Made by a program: the position numbers and the translations under genes. From an uncultured Clostridia bacterium (GTDB taxonomy: Bacteria; Bacillota; Clostridia; Oscillospirales; Oscillospiraceae), in assembly GCA_947167725.1 (NCBI GenBank), contig CAMVJF010000133.1, positions 1 through 5,305 on the forward strand: a stretch of 5,305 bases of DNA, read 5' to 3'. Under the pieces are notes generated by a model, which ran no database searches, was not told the origin of the DNA, and was given only the letters and a program-made list of their open reading frames with translations. Below are positions 1 to 4,900 of this stretch, in pieces (the first letter of the stretch is position 1; each line of letters starts with the position of its first letter).

Positions 1-369
1 TGCAAGCTCTGGTTTGCTACGCACCGGCGCGCCGATTACGAGAGCAACCTTGCCTACATGAACGCCTTTATGTCCTACGTCGCGCGGGGCGAAGAGGGCG
101 AGCAGCGCCCGAACGCCACCACGCAGACCTATGTGCTGGCGCATTACAGCGACGTGGTCGCCGATCTGGTCAAGGGCGAGTTCCGTGAATGGCGCGAGAC
201 GATGGAGCAATGCCTGATCGCGATCTACGGTCCAGAGGTCGGCAGACATGAGGCCGAGGCCATGATGATCCTCATTGCCGGCACCTTCATATGCAATTAC
301 AACGGCGCGCTGACCGGCGAGATCAGCGATAATATTATTGGTTATTTGGGTAATCTGACACATTCATAA
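1..369 (+). CDS. Probable TetR/AcrR-type regulator, C-terminal part (5' truncated by window edge)
   Basis: The frame is open from base 1 and ends at the TAA at 367-369, giving 122 visible residues with no start codon that can be trusted; the ATG at 58 is internal. The visible part is a mostly helical, charged and hydrophobic domain with no DNA-binding helix-turn-helix, as expected if the N-terminal ~50-80 residues lie outside the window. Its closing segment (…MMILIAGTFICNYNGALTGE…) resembles the last helices of TetR-family ligand-binding domains, which are poorly conserved, so the family call is tentative. It sits 13 nt upstream of the hydrolase gene and is probably co-transcribed with it, fitting a local regulator. 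The last ~45 nt of the gene are AT-rich compared with the rest. Alternative: another all-helical regulatory or hypothetical protein. Confidence 0.5.
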   Translation, partial: CKLWFATHRRADYESNLAYMNAFMSYVARGEEGEQRPNATTQTYVLAHYSDVVADLVKGEFREWRETMEQCLIAIYGPEVGRHEAEAMMILIAGTFICNYNGALTGEISDNIIGYLGNLTHS

Positions 370-370
370 A

Positions 371-375
371 AAGGA
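371..375 (+). promoter_or_regulatory. Ribosome binding site of the hydrolase gene
   Basis: AAGGA lies 7 nt before the ATG at 383, immediately after the stop codon of the upstream gene. It supports this start and suggests read-through transcription from the regulator gene. Confidence 0.7.
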
Positions 376-382
376 TGATTCC

Positions 383-1219
383 ATGAAGATTCATGTGCTG
401 CAGTGCGGAAGCATCCGCGTCGATCCGACCGTGCCCTTCGGCAAGCGGCTCGACCTGATCGAAGCGGCCAGGCAGCTCACGGCAGCGGATAAGAACAGGA
501 TCACGCTTCCCGTTTTCACCTATCTGATCGAGCATCCGAAGGGTCTGATCCTCGTGGACACCGGCTGGTGCCGGGAGATAAGCCCGGACGGTGTGTATGA
601 CCCGAAGGCGGCCGCGGCGGTCCTCCCGTCGCAAATGGCGGCGCTCTTTCATCCCTTTGTACCAAAGGGGATGGCAATCCACGAGCAGCTTGCGGGCATG
701 GGCATTGGGCCGGAGGATCTGGACTATGTGCTGCTGACGCACCTCGACGTCGACCATGTGGCGGGGCTAAGGCATGTGAGCAAAGCCAAGCACATCGTTT
801 TGCCGGAATATGAATACTATTGGTCCTGCCGCACCGTGTACAAGATCCGGCAGCCGCAGGAGCTTTGGATCCAATACCCCATGGAGCGCCCGTTCTACCG
901 GGGTTCGCCGCTCGGGCCGAATCACTGGGTCATCGATCTTTTCGGAGACGAGAGCATCCAGCTGGTCAATGTGCCCGGCCATACGGAGGGCCAGGCGGCG
1001 GTTGTGATCCGAAACGGCAAACGCTTTGTCCTTCTGACGGCGGACGCAGCCTTCTCTCCGCGCAACTGGCAGGAGAACATCGTGCCCGGCTTCGGCTTTG
1101 CCCGTGATTTTCAGAGGAAAAGCCTCCGCTGGATTGCGGACATGGCCGCAGACCCTGGCTGCGCCGCCGTGCTGTGCAGCCATGATCCGGAGGTCAAACC
1201 GGAGGTTATTACCATATAA
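383..1219 (+). CDS. Metallo-beta-lactamase-fold hydrolase, N-acyl-homoserine-lactonase-like
   Basis: A 278-residue protein with the complete layout of the metallo-beta-lactamase fold: LILVDTG strand and turn at 55-61, metal motif THLDVDH at 119-125, GHTEGQ with His200, TADAAF with Asp221, and SHDPE with His267. Length and motif order match the lactonase-like (AttM/AiiA-related) branch of the superfamily, which opens lactone rings of acyl-homoserine lactones in characterised members. The metal motif is HxDxDH: Asp122 stands where the usual second His would be. I recall clostridial relatives with the same THLDxDH form, so this is probably a subfamily trait and not damage. There is no signal peptide, so it should be cytoplasmic. 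Start ATG 383 has an AAGGA site 7 nt upstream. The real substrate is unknown; a Gram-positive anaerobe need not use acyl-homoserine lactones, and other lactones or esters are equally possible. Confidence 0.85.
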   Translation: MKIHVLQCGSIRVDPTVPFGKRLDLIEAARQLTAADKNRITLPVFTYLIEHPKGLILVDTGWCREISPDGVYDPKAAAAVLPSQMAALFHPFVPKGMAIHEQLAGMGIGPEDLDYVLLTHLDVDHVAGLRHVSKAKHIVLPEYEYYWSCRTVYKIRQPQELWIQYPMERPFYRGSPLGPNHWVIDLFGDESIQLVNVPGHTEGQAAVVIRNGKRFVLLTADAAFSPRNWQENIVPGFGFARDFQRKSLRWIADMAADPGCAAVLCSHDPEVKPEVITI

Positions 1220-1300
1220 CGTCTCTCATCTATGCGCGTTTGAGGTTCTAATCCTTCTACCTATTACTTTAGGCGAGACTTTTGCGGAGCTGTTTTGAAG

Positions 1301-1321
1301 CAAAAGGTGTCCGCCTTTTTG
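1301..1321 (+). terminator. Weak hairpin with T-run
   Basis: AAAAGG (1302-1307) pairs with CCTTTT (1314-1319) around a short loop, with a run of five T at 1316-1320. The stem is short and A/T-rich, so alone it would be a weak terminator. Its left arm also pairs with TTTTG at 1293-1297, giving a competing hairpin. Confidence 0.3.
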
Positions 1322-1333
1322 AGCCGAAATAGT

Positions 1334-1384
1334 CGAAAAATCGCTCCTGCCAGACCAGCGCGGTCCAGCAGGAGCGATTTTTCG
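1334..1384 (+). terminator. Strong intrinsic terminator, perfect 17-bp stem
   Basis: Bases 1334-1350 and 1368-1384 are perfectly complementary over 17 bp. The arms begin A-rich (AAAAA at 1336-1340) and end T-rich (TTTTT at 1378-1382), so it could terminate in both directions. A further 4-bp stem, GACC 1353-1356 with GGTC 1362-1365, closes a 5-nt loop inside. It lies about 115 nt after the hydrolase stop codon and is the likely end of that transcript. Confidence 0.8.
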
Positions 1385-1431
1385 TAGAAATTACAGGGCA
1401 AACAGGTTTTTTCCCCTCATTAGCACAACAA

Positions 1432-1466
1432 ATGCCCAACTTTGTCCGGTAGACAAAGTTGGGCAT
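1432..1466. repeat. Perfect 15-bp hairpin with CGGTA loop (copy 1 of a shared hairpin type)
   Basis: Arms 1432-1446 and 1452-1466 are perfectly complementary with a 5-nt loop CGGTA. An outer 5-bp stem, CACAA 1424-1428 with TTGTG 1471-1475, extends it across an internal loop. There is no T-run on the + side; on the minus side the arm is followed by a T-rich TTGTTGTG. The apical part TTTGTC-loop-GACAAA with GGTA in the loop recurs at 4306-4337. It may be a terminator, a structured RNA element or a genome-wide intergenic repeat. Confidence 0.7.
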
Positions 1467-1534
1467 CTGCTTGTGTTTGAACGGGCAAACGGAGCGGATG
1501 AAAAGATGATCTGACGATCGGCATTTCTCAAAAG

Positions 1535-1566
1535 CCTTGAAAAACAAGGTCTTTTATGCTAAAAGA
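1535..1566. promoter_or_regulatory. Two adjacent inverted repeats over a candidate promoter of the ABC operon
   Basis: CCTTG-AAAAA-CAAGG (1535-1549) is a perfect 5-5-5 dyad. It is directly followed by a perfect 7-3-7 dyad, TCTTTTA-TGC-TAAAAGA (1550-1566). A weak sigma-A-like promoter fits across them: TTGAAA (1537-1542), 17-nt spacer, TAAAAG (1560-1565). If real, the two dyads would cover the -35 and -10 boxes and could be operators, for instance for a TetR- or MarR-type repressor. The -10 box is poor, so the promoter assignment is uncertain. Confidence 0.35.
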
Positions 1567-1610
1567 AAACTGAAGGACAACAGTTTTTCGTATAAAGGCG
1601 GCGTTTGGCC

Positions 1611-2615
1611 ATGATTGAAGTAAACGAATTGACAAAGGTGTTTCGAAAGCCGATCCGCGGAGAAGGCTTGTCCGGAATGGTGAAGACTCTGTTTTCACGA
1701 AAGTACGACGAGATCCGGGCAGTGGATGGGATCAGCTTTGCCGTTCCCGACGGAGAGATCGTGGGATACATCGGGGCGAACGGCGCGGGGAAGTCGACGA
1801 CGATCAAGATGATGTGCGGCATCCTCACACCGACCTCCGGCAGCGTCTTCATCGACGGCGTGGAGCCCTATCGGAAGCGGCGGCAGGTCGCGCAGGACAT
1901 CGGCGTCGTCTTCGGTCAGAAGACGCAGCTCTGGTGGGACATCCCGCTGATCGAGTCGTTCAAAGTGCTCAAAGAGATCTACCAGATCTCCGAGAATGAT
2001 TACGCGGAGCGCATGGGCTTCCTCGGCGAGGTGCTGGACATTACGCGTTTTCTCTCACAGCCGGTGCGTACGCTCTCGCTGGGCGAACGCATGCGGGCGG
2101 ATCTCGCGGCGTCGATGCTCCACAATCCGCGCATCCTGTTTCTGGACGAGCCGACCATCGGGCTGGACGTGCTGGTGAAGGAGAAGATTCGGCTTGCGAT
2201 CCATGAACTGAACAAAACATACGGCACGACGGTCGTGCTGACTACGCACGACATGACCGACATCGAGGACCTCTGTTCGCGCATCATTCTGCTTGAAAAA
2301 GGAGCCATCCTTTACGACGGGCCGCTGAAGAGCCTGAAAAACCGCTTCGGCAATCTCAAAACCCTGACGCTGACGGTCCCGGCAGAGACGCAGGCCGGGA
2401 CCATCCCCCTGCTCTCGCCCGATCTCACAGTCTCCGAGGAGGACGGTCGTCTGGTGCTGCGCTTCGACGCGGACAAGATCCCGCTCGAGCAGGTGGTCCA
2501 GTTCGCATTCCGCGATCTGCGGGCTTTGGATATGAAGATCACCGAGATCTCCATCGGCGACGTGGTCAAAACGATTCTCGAGCAGCAGGAGGCAGAGCAT
2601 GCTGAAAAAGTATAA
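1611..2615 (+). CDS. ABC-2 type exporter, ATP-binding subunit (COG4586-like)
   Basis: A 334-residue ABC ATPase with all nucleotide-binding motifs: Walker A GANGAGKST at 55-63, Q-loop Gln103 in FGQKTQLWWD, signature LSLGER at 156-161, Walker B ILFLDEP at 175-181, D-loop GLD at 184-186 and switch His213 in TTHD. The LSLGE signature (instead of LSGGQ) and the TQLWWD block after the Q-loop are hallmarks of the COG4586 group, which works with two ABC2_membrane_6 permeases, exactly what follows here. Residues ~245-334 form the extra C-terminal domain usual in this group. ATG 1611 is preferred because AAAGGCGG (1594-1601) lies 9 nt upstream; a TTG at 1605 in the same frame is too close to it. The stop overlaps the next gene by 17 nt. 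The protein should sit on the inner membrane face and power export; a viologen exporter described in a cyanobacterium belongs, as I recall, to this family, but the substrate here is unknown. Confidence 0.93.
   Translation: MIEVNELTKVFRKPIRGEGLSGMVKTLFSRKYDEIRAVDGISFAVPDGEIVGYIGANGAGKSTTIKMMCGILTPTSGSVFIDGVEPYRKRRQVAQDIGVVFGQKTQLWWDIPLIESFKVLKEIYQISENDYAERMGFLGEVLDITRFLSQPVRTLSLGERMRADLAASMLHNPRILFLDEPTIGLDVLVKEKIRLAIHELNKTYGTTVVLTTHDMTDIEDLCSRIILLEKGAILYDGPLKSLKNRFGNLKTLTLTVPAETQAGTIPLLSPDLTVSEEDGRLVLRFDADKIPLEQVVQFAFRDLRALDMKITEISIGDVVKTILEQQEAEHAEKV
2587..2592 (+). promoter_or_regulatory. Ribosome binding site of first permease, inside the ATPase gene
   Basis: A perfect AGGAGG lies 6 nt before the ATG at 2599 and within the last codons of the ATPase gene. 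With the 17-nt coding overlap this points to coupled translation of ATPase and permease. Confidence 0.8.
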
Positions 2616-3432
2616 ACCCTTCCTCCGCGCCGGGGCGATCGACACGATGACCTACCGCTTCAACATTATGATCTGGGCGGTCATCACGGTGTGTCAGGTG
2701 GCCTGCCTGGTCTTTCTGTGGCTGGCGGTCTACCGCTCAAGCACGGGCGGCATAGACGCCGAGATCCACGGCTTTACCTTCCGCGATATGATCGCCTACG
2801 TTGTGCTGACGACGGTTTTCAATTATGTGACCTTCAACAACGATACGCTGTGGTTCATCAACAACGACATCAAAAAGGGCACGATCGGCAATTACCTGAT
2901 CAAGCCCATCAGCTACCGCGGGAAATATGCTGCGACGAGCTTTGGCAGCCTGCTCACGATGACGGTACTGTTTGGCCTGCCTTTCTACACCGCGGCGCTT
3001 GTAACGCTGCGCTGCCTCGGCTTTCTGCCGTGGGTGACTTTTCCTGCCTTCTTTGCCCATCTGGGGCTGTTCCTGCTCGCCGGGCTGTGCGCGTCGCTGC
3101 TCAACGACGCGATCGCCTACATCTTCGGCATTCTGTGCTTTTACACTACCTCCGCCTGGGGCTTGAACTCGCTGAAGGGAACCCTGATCTCCTTTCTCTC
3201 CGGCACGCTTCTGCCGCTGGCCTTCTTCCCTGCGGGGCTGCGGAACGTCCTGAGCTGGATGCCCTTTGCCGGCATGAGCCAGAACCCTGTCTTGATCCTG
3301 ATGATGAAATACGACCTTCCCCAGTCGCTGCGCTGCATTGCGCTGTCGGCGGCATGGATCGTCGCGCTGGAGCTGCTGGCGAAGCTCCTTTTCTCGCGCG
3401 CCATCCGCAAGGTCACGGTGCAGGGAGGCTGA
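2599..3432 (+). CDS. ABC-2 type exporter, permease subunit 1 (ABC2_membrane_6, COG4587-like)
   Basis: A 277-residue integral membrane protein with about six hydrophobic helices, roughly at 24-45, 62-79, 113-137, 145-166, 171-190 and 245-265, plus a hydrophobic stretch at 196-212. The short cationic N-terminus (LKKYKPF) precedes the first helix. A cytoplasmic-loop motif, DIKKGTIGNYLIKPISY at 90-106, matches the family pattern of Ile..Gly....Leu.(Arg/Lys)Pro, and FLSGTLLPLAFFP at 199-211 matches the conserved Gly...Pro..Phe.Pro block before the last helices. It overlaps the ATPase gene by 17 nt and ends 1 nt before the second permease. It very probably pairs with that permease to form the channel of a heteromeric exporter. 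It resembles the second permease only in general layout, as expected for the two distinct subunits of this system. Confidence 0.88.
   Translation: MLKKYKPFLRAGAIDTMTYRFNIMIWAVITVCQVACLVFLWLAVYRSSTGGIDAEIHGFTFRDMIAYVVLTTVFNYVTFNNDTLWFINNDIKKGTIGNYLIKPISYRGKYAATSFGSLLTMTVLFGLPFYTAALVTLRCLGFLPWVTFPAFFAHLGLFLLAGLCASLLNDAIAYIFGILCFYTTSAWGLNSLKGTLISFLSGTLLPLAFFPAGLRNVLSWMPFAGMSQNPVLILMMKYDLPQSLRCIALSAAWIVALELLAKLLFSRAIRKVTVQGG
3422..3428 (+). promoter_or_regulatory. Ribosome binding site that fixes the start of the second permease
   Basis: AGGGAGG lies 5 nt before the ATG at 3434, within the last codons of the first permease. It decides the start at 3434 over an in-frame ATG at 3338 that would give an Arg/Ser-rich, non-membrane leader embedded in the upstream gene. 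Confidence 0.8.
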
Positions 3433-3433
3433 T

Positions 3434-4225
3434 ATGCGGTACGTTCATCTGTATTTCACCTGCATCAAGCGCAGCATGATCTCCCGGCTGGAGTACAAAA
3501 AAGACACGATCGTCGCGCTGTTCTCATTCTTTTTCTCCAACTTCTGCTCTCTGGCCGCGATCTACTTCATTCTGCAGGCCATCCCTGCATTGGCGGGGTA
3601 TTCGCTCTATGAGGTCGGATTCTTCTATGGCTTCTCGATGATGCCGATCGCACTCGACCATCTGTTCAGCGACGAGCTCTGGCTCGTGGCCTATCGCCGG
3701 GTACAGGAGGGGGATATGGACATGCACTTCCTTCGTCCCGTGCCGGTGCTGTTTCAGGTGTTTGCCGAGACCTTCCAGCCGGAGGGCTTCGGCGAGCTGA
3801 TCCTCGGCGTGGCGCTGATCGCAGTCTGCGCCTCGAATCTCACGGTCACGCTGAGCTTTGGGGCCGTCGCCGTGCTCGTCGTCGGCGCTCTCTTCGGCGC
3901 GCTGATCATCACCTCGCTCAAGGTGGCGATGGCGGCGCTTGCTTTCATCTTCAAACGCAGCGGGCCGCTGCTGCAGATTATTTACAACTTCTCCTCCTAT
4001 GCGAAATATCCGCTTGCCATCTATCCCGCCTTCATCCGCGTTTTTCTGATCTTTGTTATCCCGTTCGGGCTGTTCATTTCCCTGCCGGTCGATACGCTGC
4101 TTCACGGCACGAACGACCCCTGGCTGCTCAGTCTCTCGATCATCGGCTGCGCCGCCGTCTTCTTCGCCCTCTCCGTGTGGGTCTGGACGGCCTGCGAGCG
4201 CCGCTATGAATCCACGGGAAGCTGA
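3434..4225 (+). CDS. ABC-2 type exporter, permease subunit 2 (ABC2_membrane_6, COG3694-like)
   Basis: A 263-residue membrane protein with about six hydrophobic helices, roughly at 27-50, 58-76, 121-138, 141-173 (possibly two), 199-217 and 231-251. The motif VQEGDMDMHFLRPVPVLFQ at 90-108 fits the family loop pattern Gly..(Asp)...Leu.ArgPro, and YAKYPLAIYP at 189-198 followed by a hydrophobic FVIPFG block at 207-212 is typical of COG3694 permeases. The start codon lies one base after the stop of permease 1. It is the last gene of the operon, followed by a hairpin 30 nt downstream. Its role is inferred from family and context: the second half of the membrane channel driven by the ATPase encoded at 1611-2615. 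Confidence 0.87.
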   Translation: MRYVHLYFTCIKRSMISRLEYKKDTIVALFSFFFSNFCSLAAIYFILQAIPALAGYSLYEVGFFYGFSMMPIALDHLFSDELWLVAYRRVQEGDMDMHFLRPVPVLFQVFAETFQPEGFGELILGVALIAVCASNLTVTLSFGAVAVLVVGALFGALIITSLKVAMAALAFIFKRSGPLLQIIYNFSSYAKYPLAIYPAFIRVFLIFVIPFGLFISLPVDTLLHGTNDPWLLSLSIIGCAAVFFALSVWVWTACERRYESTGS

Positions 4226-4255
4226 AATAAGGGCCGGGAAGCATATATGCAAAAG

Positions 4256-4291
4256 ACCCGCGCTTTTGTCTGCAAAGGCAAAAGCGCGGGT
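4256..4291. terminator. Hairpin terminator after the ABC operon, 13-bp GC-rich stem
   Basis: Arms 4256-4268 and 4279-4291 are perfectly complementary over 13 bp with a 10-nt loop, about 30 nt after the permease stop. The + side has only TT after the stem, while the minus side continues with TCTTTTG. The stem bases next to the loop are A/T-rich. Position and stability fit the end of the ABC transcript; efficiency is uncertain because of the short T tail. Confidence 0.6.
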
Positions 4292-4296
4292 TAAAG

Positions 4297-4345
4297 ATGC
4301 TGAAAACGCACCTTTGTCCTGGTAGACAAAGGTGCGTCACAGCAT
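4297..4345. repeat. Perfect 13-bp hairpin with CTGGTA loop (copy 2 of the shared hairpin type), likely minus-strand terminator
   Basis: Arms 4306-4318 and 4325-4337 are perfectly complementary around the loop CTGGTA. A lower 6-bp stem, ATGCTG 4297-4302 with CAGCAT 4340-4345, extends it across a small internal loop. On the minus strand the stem runs into TTTT and then a further T-rich stretch, so it would terminate minus-strand transcription. No complete minus-strand gene lies to its right, but a tRNA-like 3' end does (4345-4367), and this hairpin may be that tRNA's original terminator. Its apical core is shared with the hairpin at 1432-1466. Confidence 0.65.
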
Positions 4346-4367
4346 GGCAGCGGGAGAAGGATTCGAA
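4345..4367 (-). repeat. tRNA 3'-end remnant, candidate attachment site
   Basis: Read on the minus strand, this segment has the exact spacing of a tRNA 3' end: 7-nt T-loop TTCGAAT (4367-4361), 5-nt 3' T-stem strand CCTTC (4360-4356), 7-nt 3' acceptor strand TCCCGCT (4355-4349), discriminator G (4348) and CCA (4347-4345). The partner strands are absent: the five bases before the T-loop (GGCTC) do not pair with CCTTC, and no AGCGGGA acceptor partner is found further up on the minus strand. Such orphan 3' ends are what integrases targeting tRNA genes leave at the far end of an inserted element. Chance resemblance over 23 nt cannot be excluded. Confidence 0.5.
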
Positions 4368-4388
4368 GAGCCGGATCGAACTTCTCAT

Positions 4389-4428
4389 ACGTAAAAAGTA
4401 GTCAAATTAACGTAAAACATTATATTAT
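4389..4428 (+). promoter_or_regulatory. AT-rich stretch with direct repeat, possible promoter of the TnpV gene
   Basis: ACGTAAAA occurs at 4389-4396 and 4410-4417, a spacing of 21 bp or two helical turns, followed by the -10-like TATTAT at 4423-4428. No good -35 box is seen at 16-18 nt, so this is a weak promoter candidate. The repeats could instead be protein-binding sites near an element end. Confidence 0.25.
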
Positions 4429-4507
4429 CGCAACTTTTCCGTGACGTCTTGTCTCATCGGTTCAGGTGCAAAAAATCGGGCAAGGGCCGGGTAAGGGCTG
4501 CCAAAAC

Positions 4508-4514
4508 AGGAGGA
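4508..4514 (+). promoter_or_regulatory. Ribosome binding site of the TnpV-like gene
   Basis: AGGAGGA lies 5 nt before the ATG at 4520, an optimal arrangement. It rules out the in-frame ATG at 4466, which has no such site and would add a non-conserved leader. Confidence 0.85.
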
Positions 4515-4519
4515 TACAT

Positions 4520-4888
4520 ATGATACAAAACAGCTTTGAAAAGAACGGCGGAACCTACACTTTGGTGGAGGACCATCTCATTCCTGATCTGATCATAGCA
4601 GACAGGGAGCCGCTTGGCAAGTGGGGACTGCTGCGGAAGCACTTTCTCCGTGAACACCACCGGGCATTGTATTCCAGCTGGCTTCTCACCGGCAAGCTGG
4701 ACGAGCATCTGAGGCAGATCGAGAAAGACTGCGAGGAACGTTTTGAGCTTATTACCATGCAGATGGCAGAGCAAGAGAACGTCACCGAGGGGCTGAAGGC
4801 CGACAATCAGATGGAGTGGGTGCGGCGCATGAACAGCATCTGGAACCGGGCGGAAGAGATCGTGCTGCACGAGCTCATCTATGTGTGA
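4520..4888 (+). CDS. tnpV: TnpV-like transposon-encoded protein
   Basis: A 122-residue soluble protein that I recognise as TnpV-type from the N-terminal block NGGTYTLVEDHLIPDL (9-24), the GKWG...R.HFLREH segment (33-46), LLTGKLDEHL (55-64) and the near-invariant C-terminal QMEWVRRMNSIWNRAEEIV (97-115). TnpV was named from a Tn4451-type mobilizable transposon of clostridia, and relatives are widespread in conjugative and mobilizable elements of gut Firmicutes. Its biochemical role is unknown to me; it has no recombinase catalytic motif, so it should not be called a transposase. Length is normal for the family and the frame is intact. It is followed 12 nt later by a small DUF6809-like gene with which it probably forms an operon. 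Its presence marks this side of the window as mobile-element DNA. Confidence 0.85.
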   Translation: MIQNSFEKNGGTYTLVEDHLIPDLIIADREPLGKWGLLRKHFLREHHRALYSSWLLTGKLDEHLRQIEKDCEERFELITMQMAEQENVTEGLKADNQMEWVRRMNSIWNRAEEIVLHELIYV

Positions 4889-4900
4889 GGGGGTGCAGAG

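Larger units (their letters stand above)
1220..1610. other. Intergenic region with hairpins and candidate promoter, no gene
   Basis: This 391-nt spacer separates the hydrolase unit from the ABC operon. No frame shows a plausible start with a ribosome binding site. A minus-strand frame open over about 1269-1547 runs straight through both perfect hairpins and is rejected as a gene. The region holds a weak T-tailed hairpin at 1301-1321, a strong terminator at 1334-1384, a second hairpin at 1432-1466, and two inverted repeats at 1535-1566, each listed separately. It is visibly richer in A and T than the flanking genes. Confidence 0.75.

Noticed and set aside
335..757. Minus-strand open frame opposite the hydrolase gene, and another at 767-1183
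   Set aside because: Both lie wholly or mostly inside the clear hydrolase gene, have no ribosome binding site and encode Arg/His-rich, family-less sequence; they reflect third-position GC bias.
1269..1547. Minus-strand 92-codon frame in the intergenic region
   Set aside because: It passes through the two perfect hairpins, has no convincing ribosome binding site and its peptide resembles no family I know.
1220..1610. CRISPR array or tandem repeats in the large spacer
   Set aside because: Only unrelated hairpins and a chance 8-nt repeat (GGGCAAAC at 1396-1403 and 1483-1490) are present; there is no regular repeat-spacer pattern.
2055..2645. 196-codon minus-strand frame opposite the ABC ATPase
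   Set aside because: It is antisense to a gene with every ATPase motif intact; composition is typical of a complementary-strand shadow.
3338..3433. Upstream start extending the second permease by 32 residues
   Set aside because: The extension is Arg/Ser-rich, overlaps the first permease, lacks a ribosome binding site, and ATG 3434 has an optimal one.
3524..4252. 242-codon minus-strand frame opposite the second permease
   Set aside because: Highly charged, low-complexity sequence antisense to a well-supported membrane protein; no start signals.
4344..4394. Small + strand frame of 16 codons starting MAAGEGFE
   Set aside because: No ribosome binding site; GEGFE-type peptides arise when the complement of a tRNA 3' end is translated, so it is used as support for the tRNA remnant instead.
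4345..4430. A complete minus-strand tRNA gene
   Set aside because: Only the last 23 nt fit; the 5' T-stem strand does not pair and no anticodon or D arm, or acceptor partner, is found.
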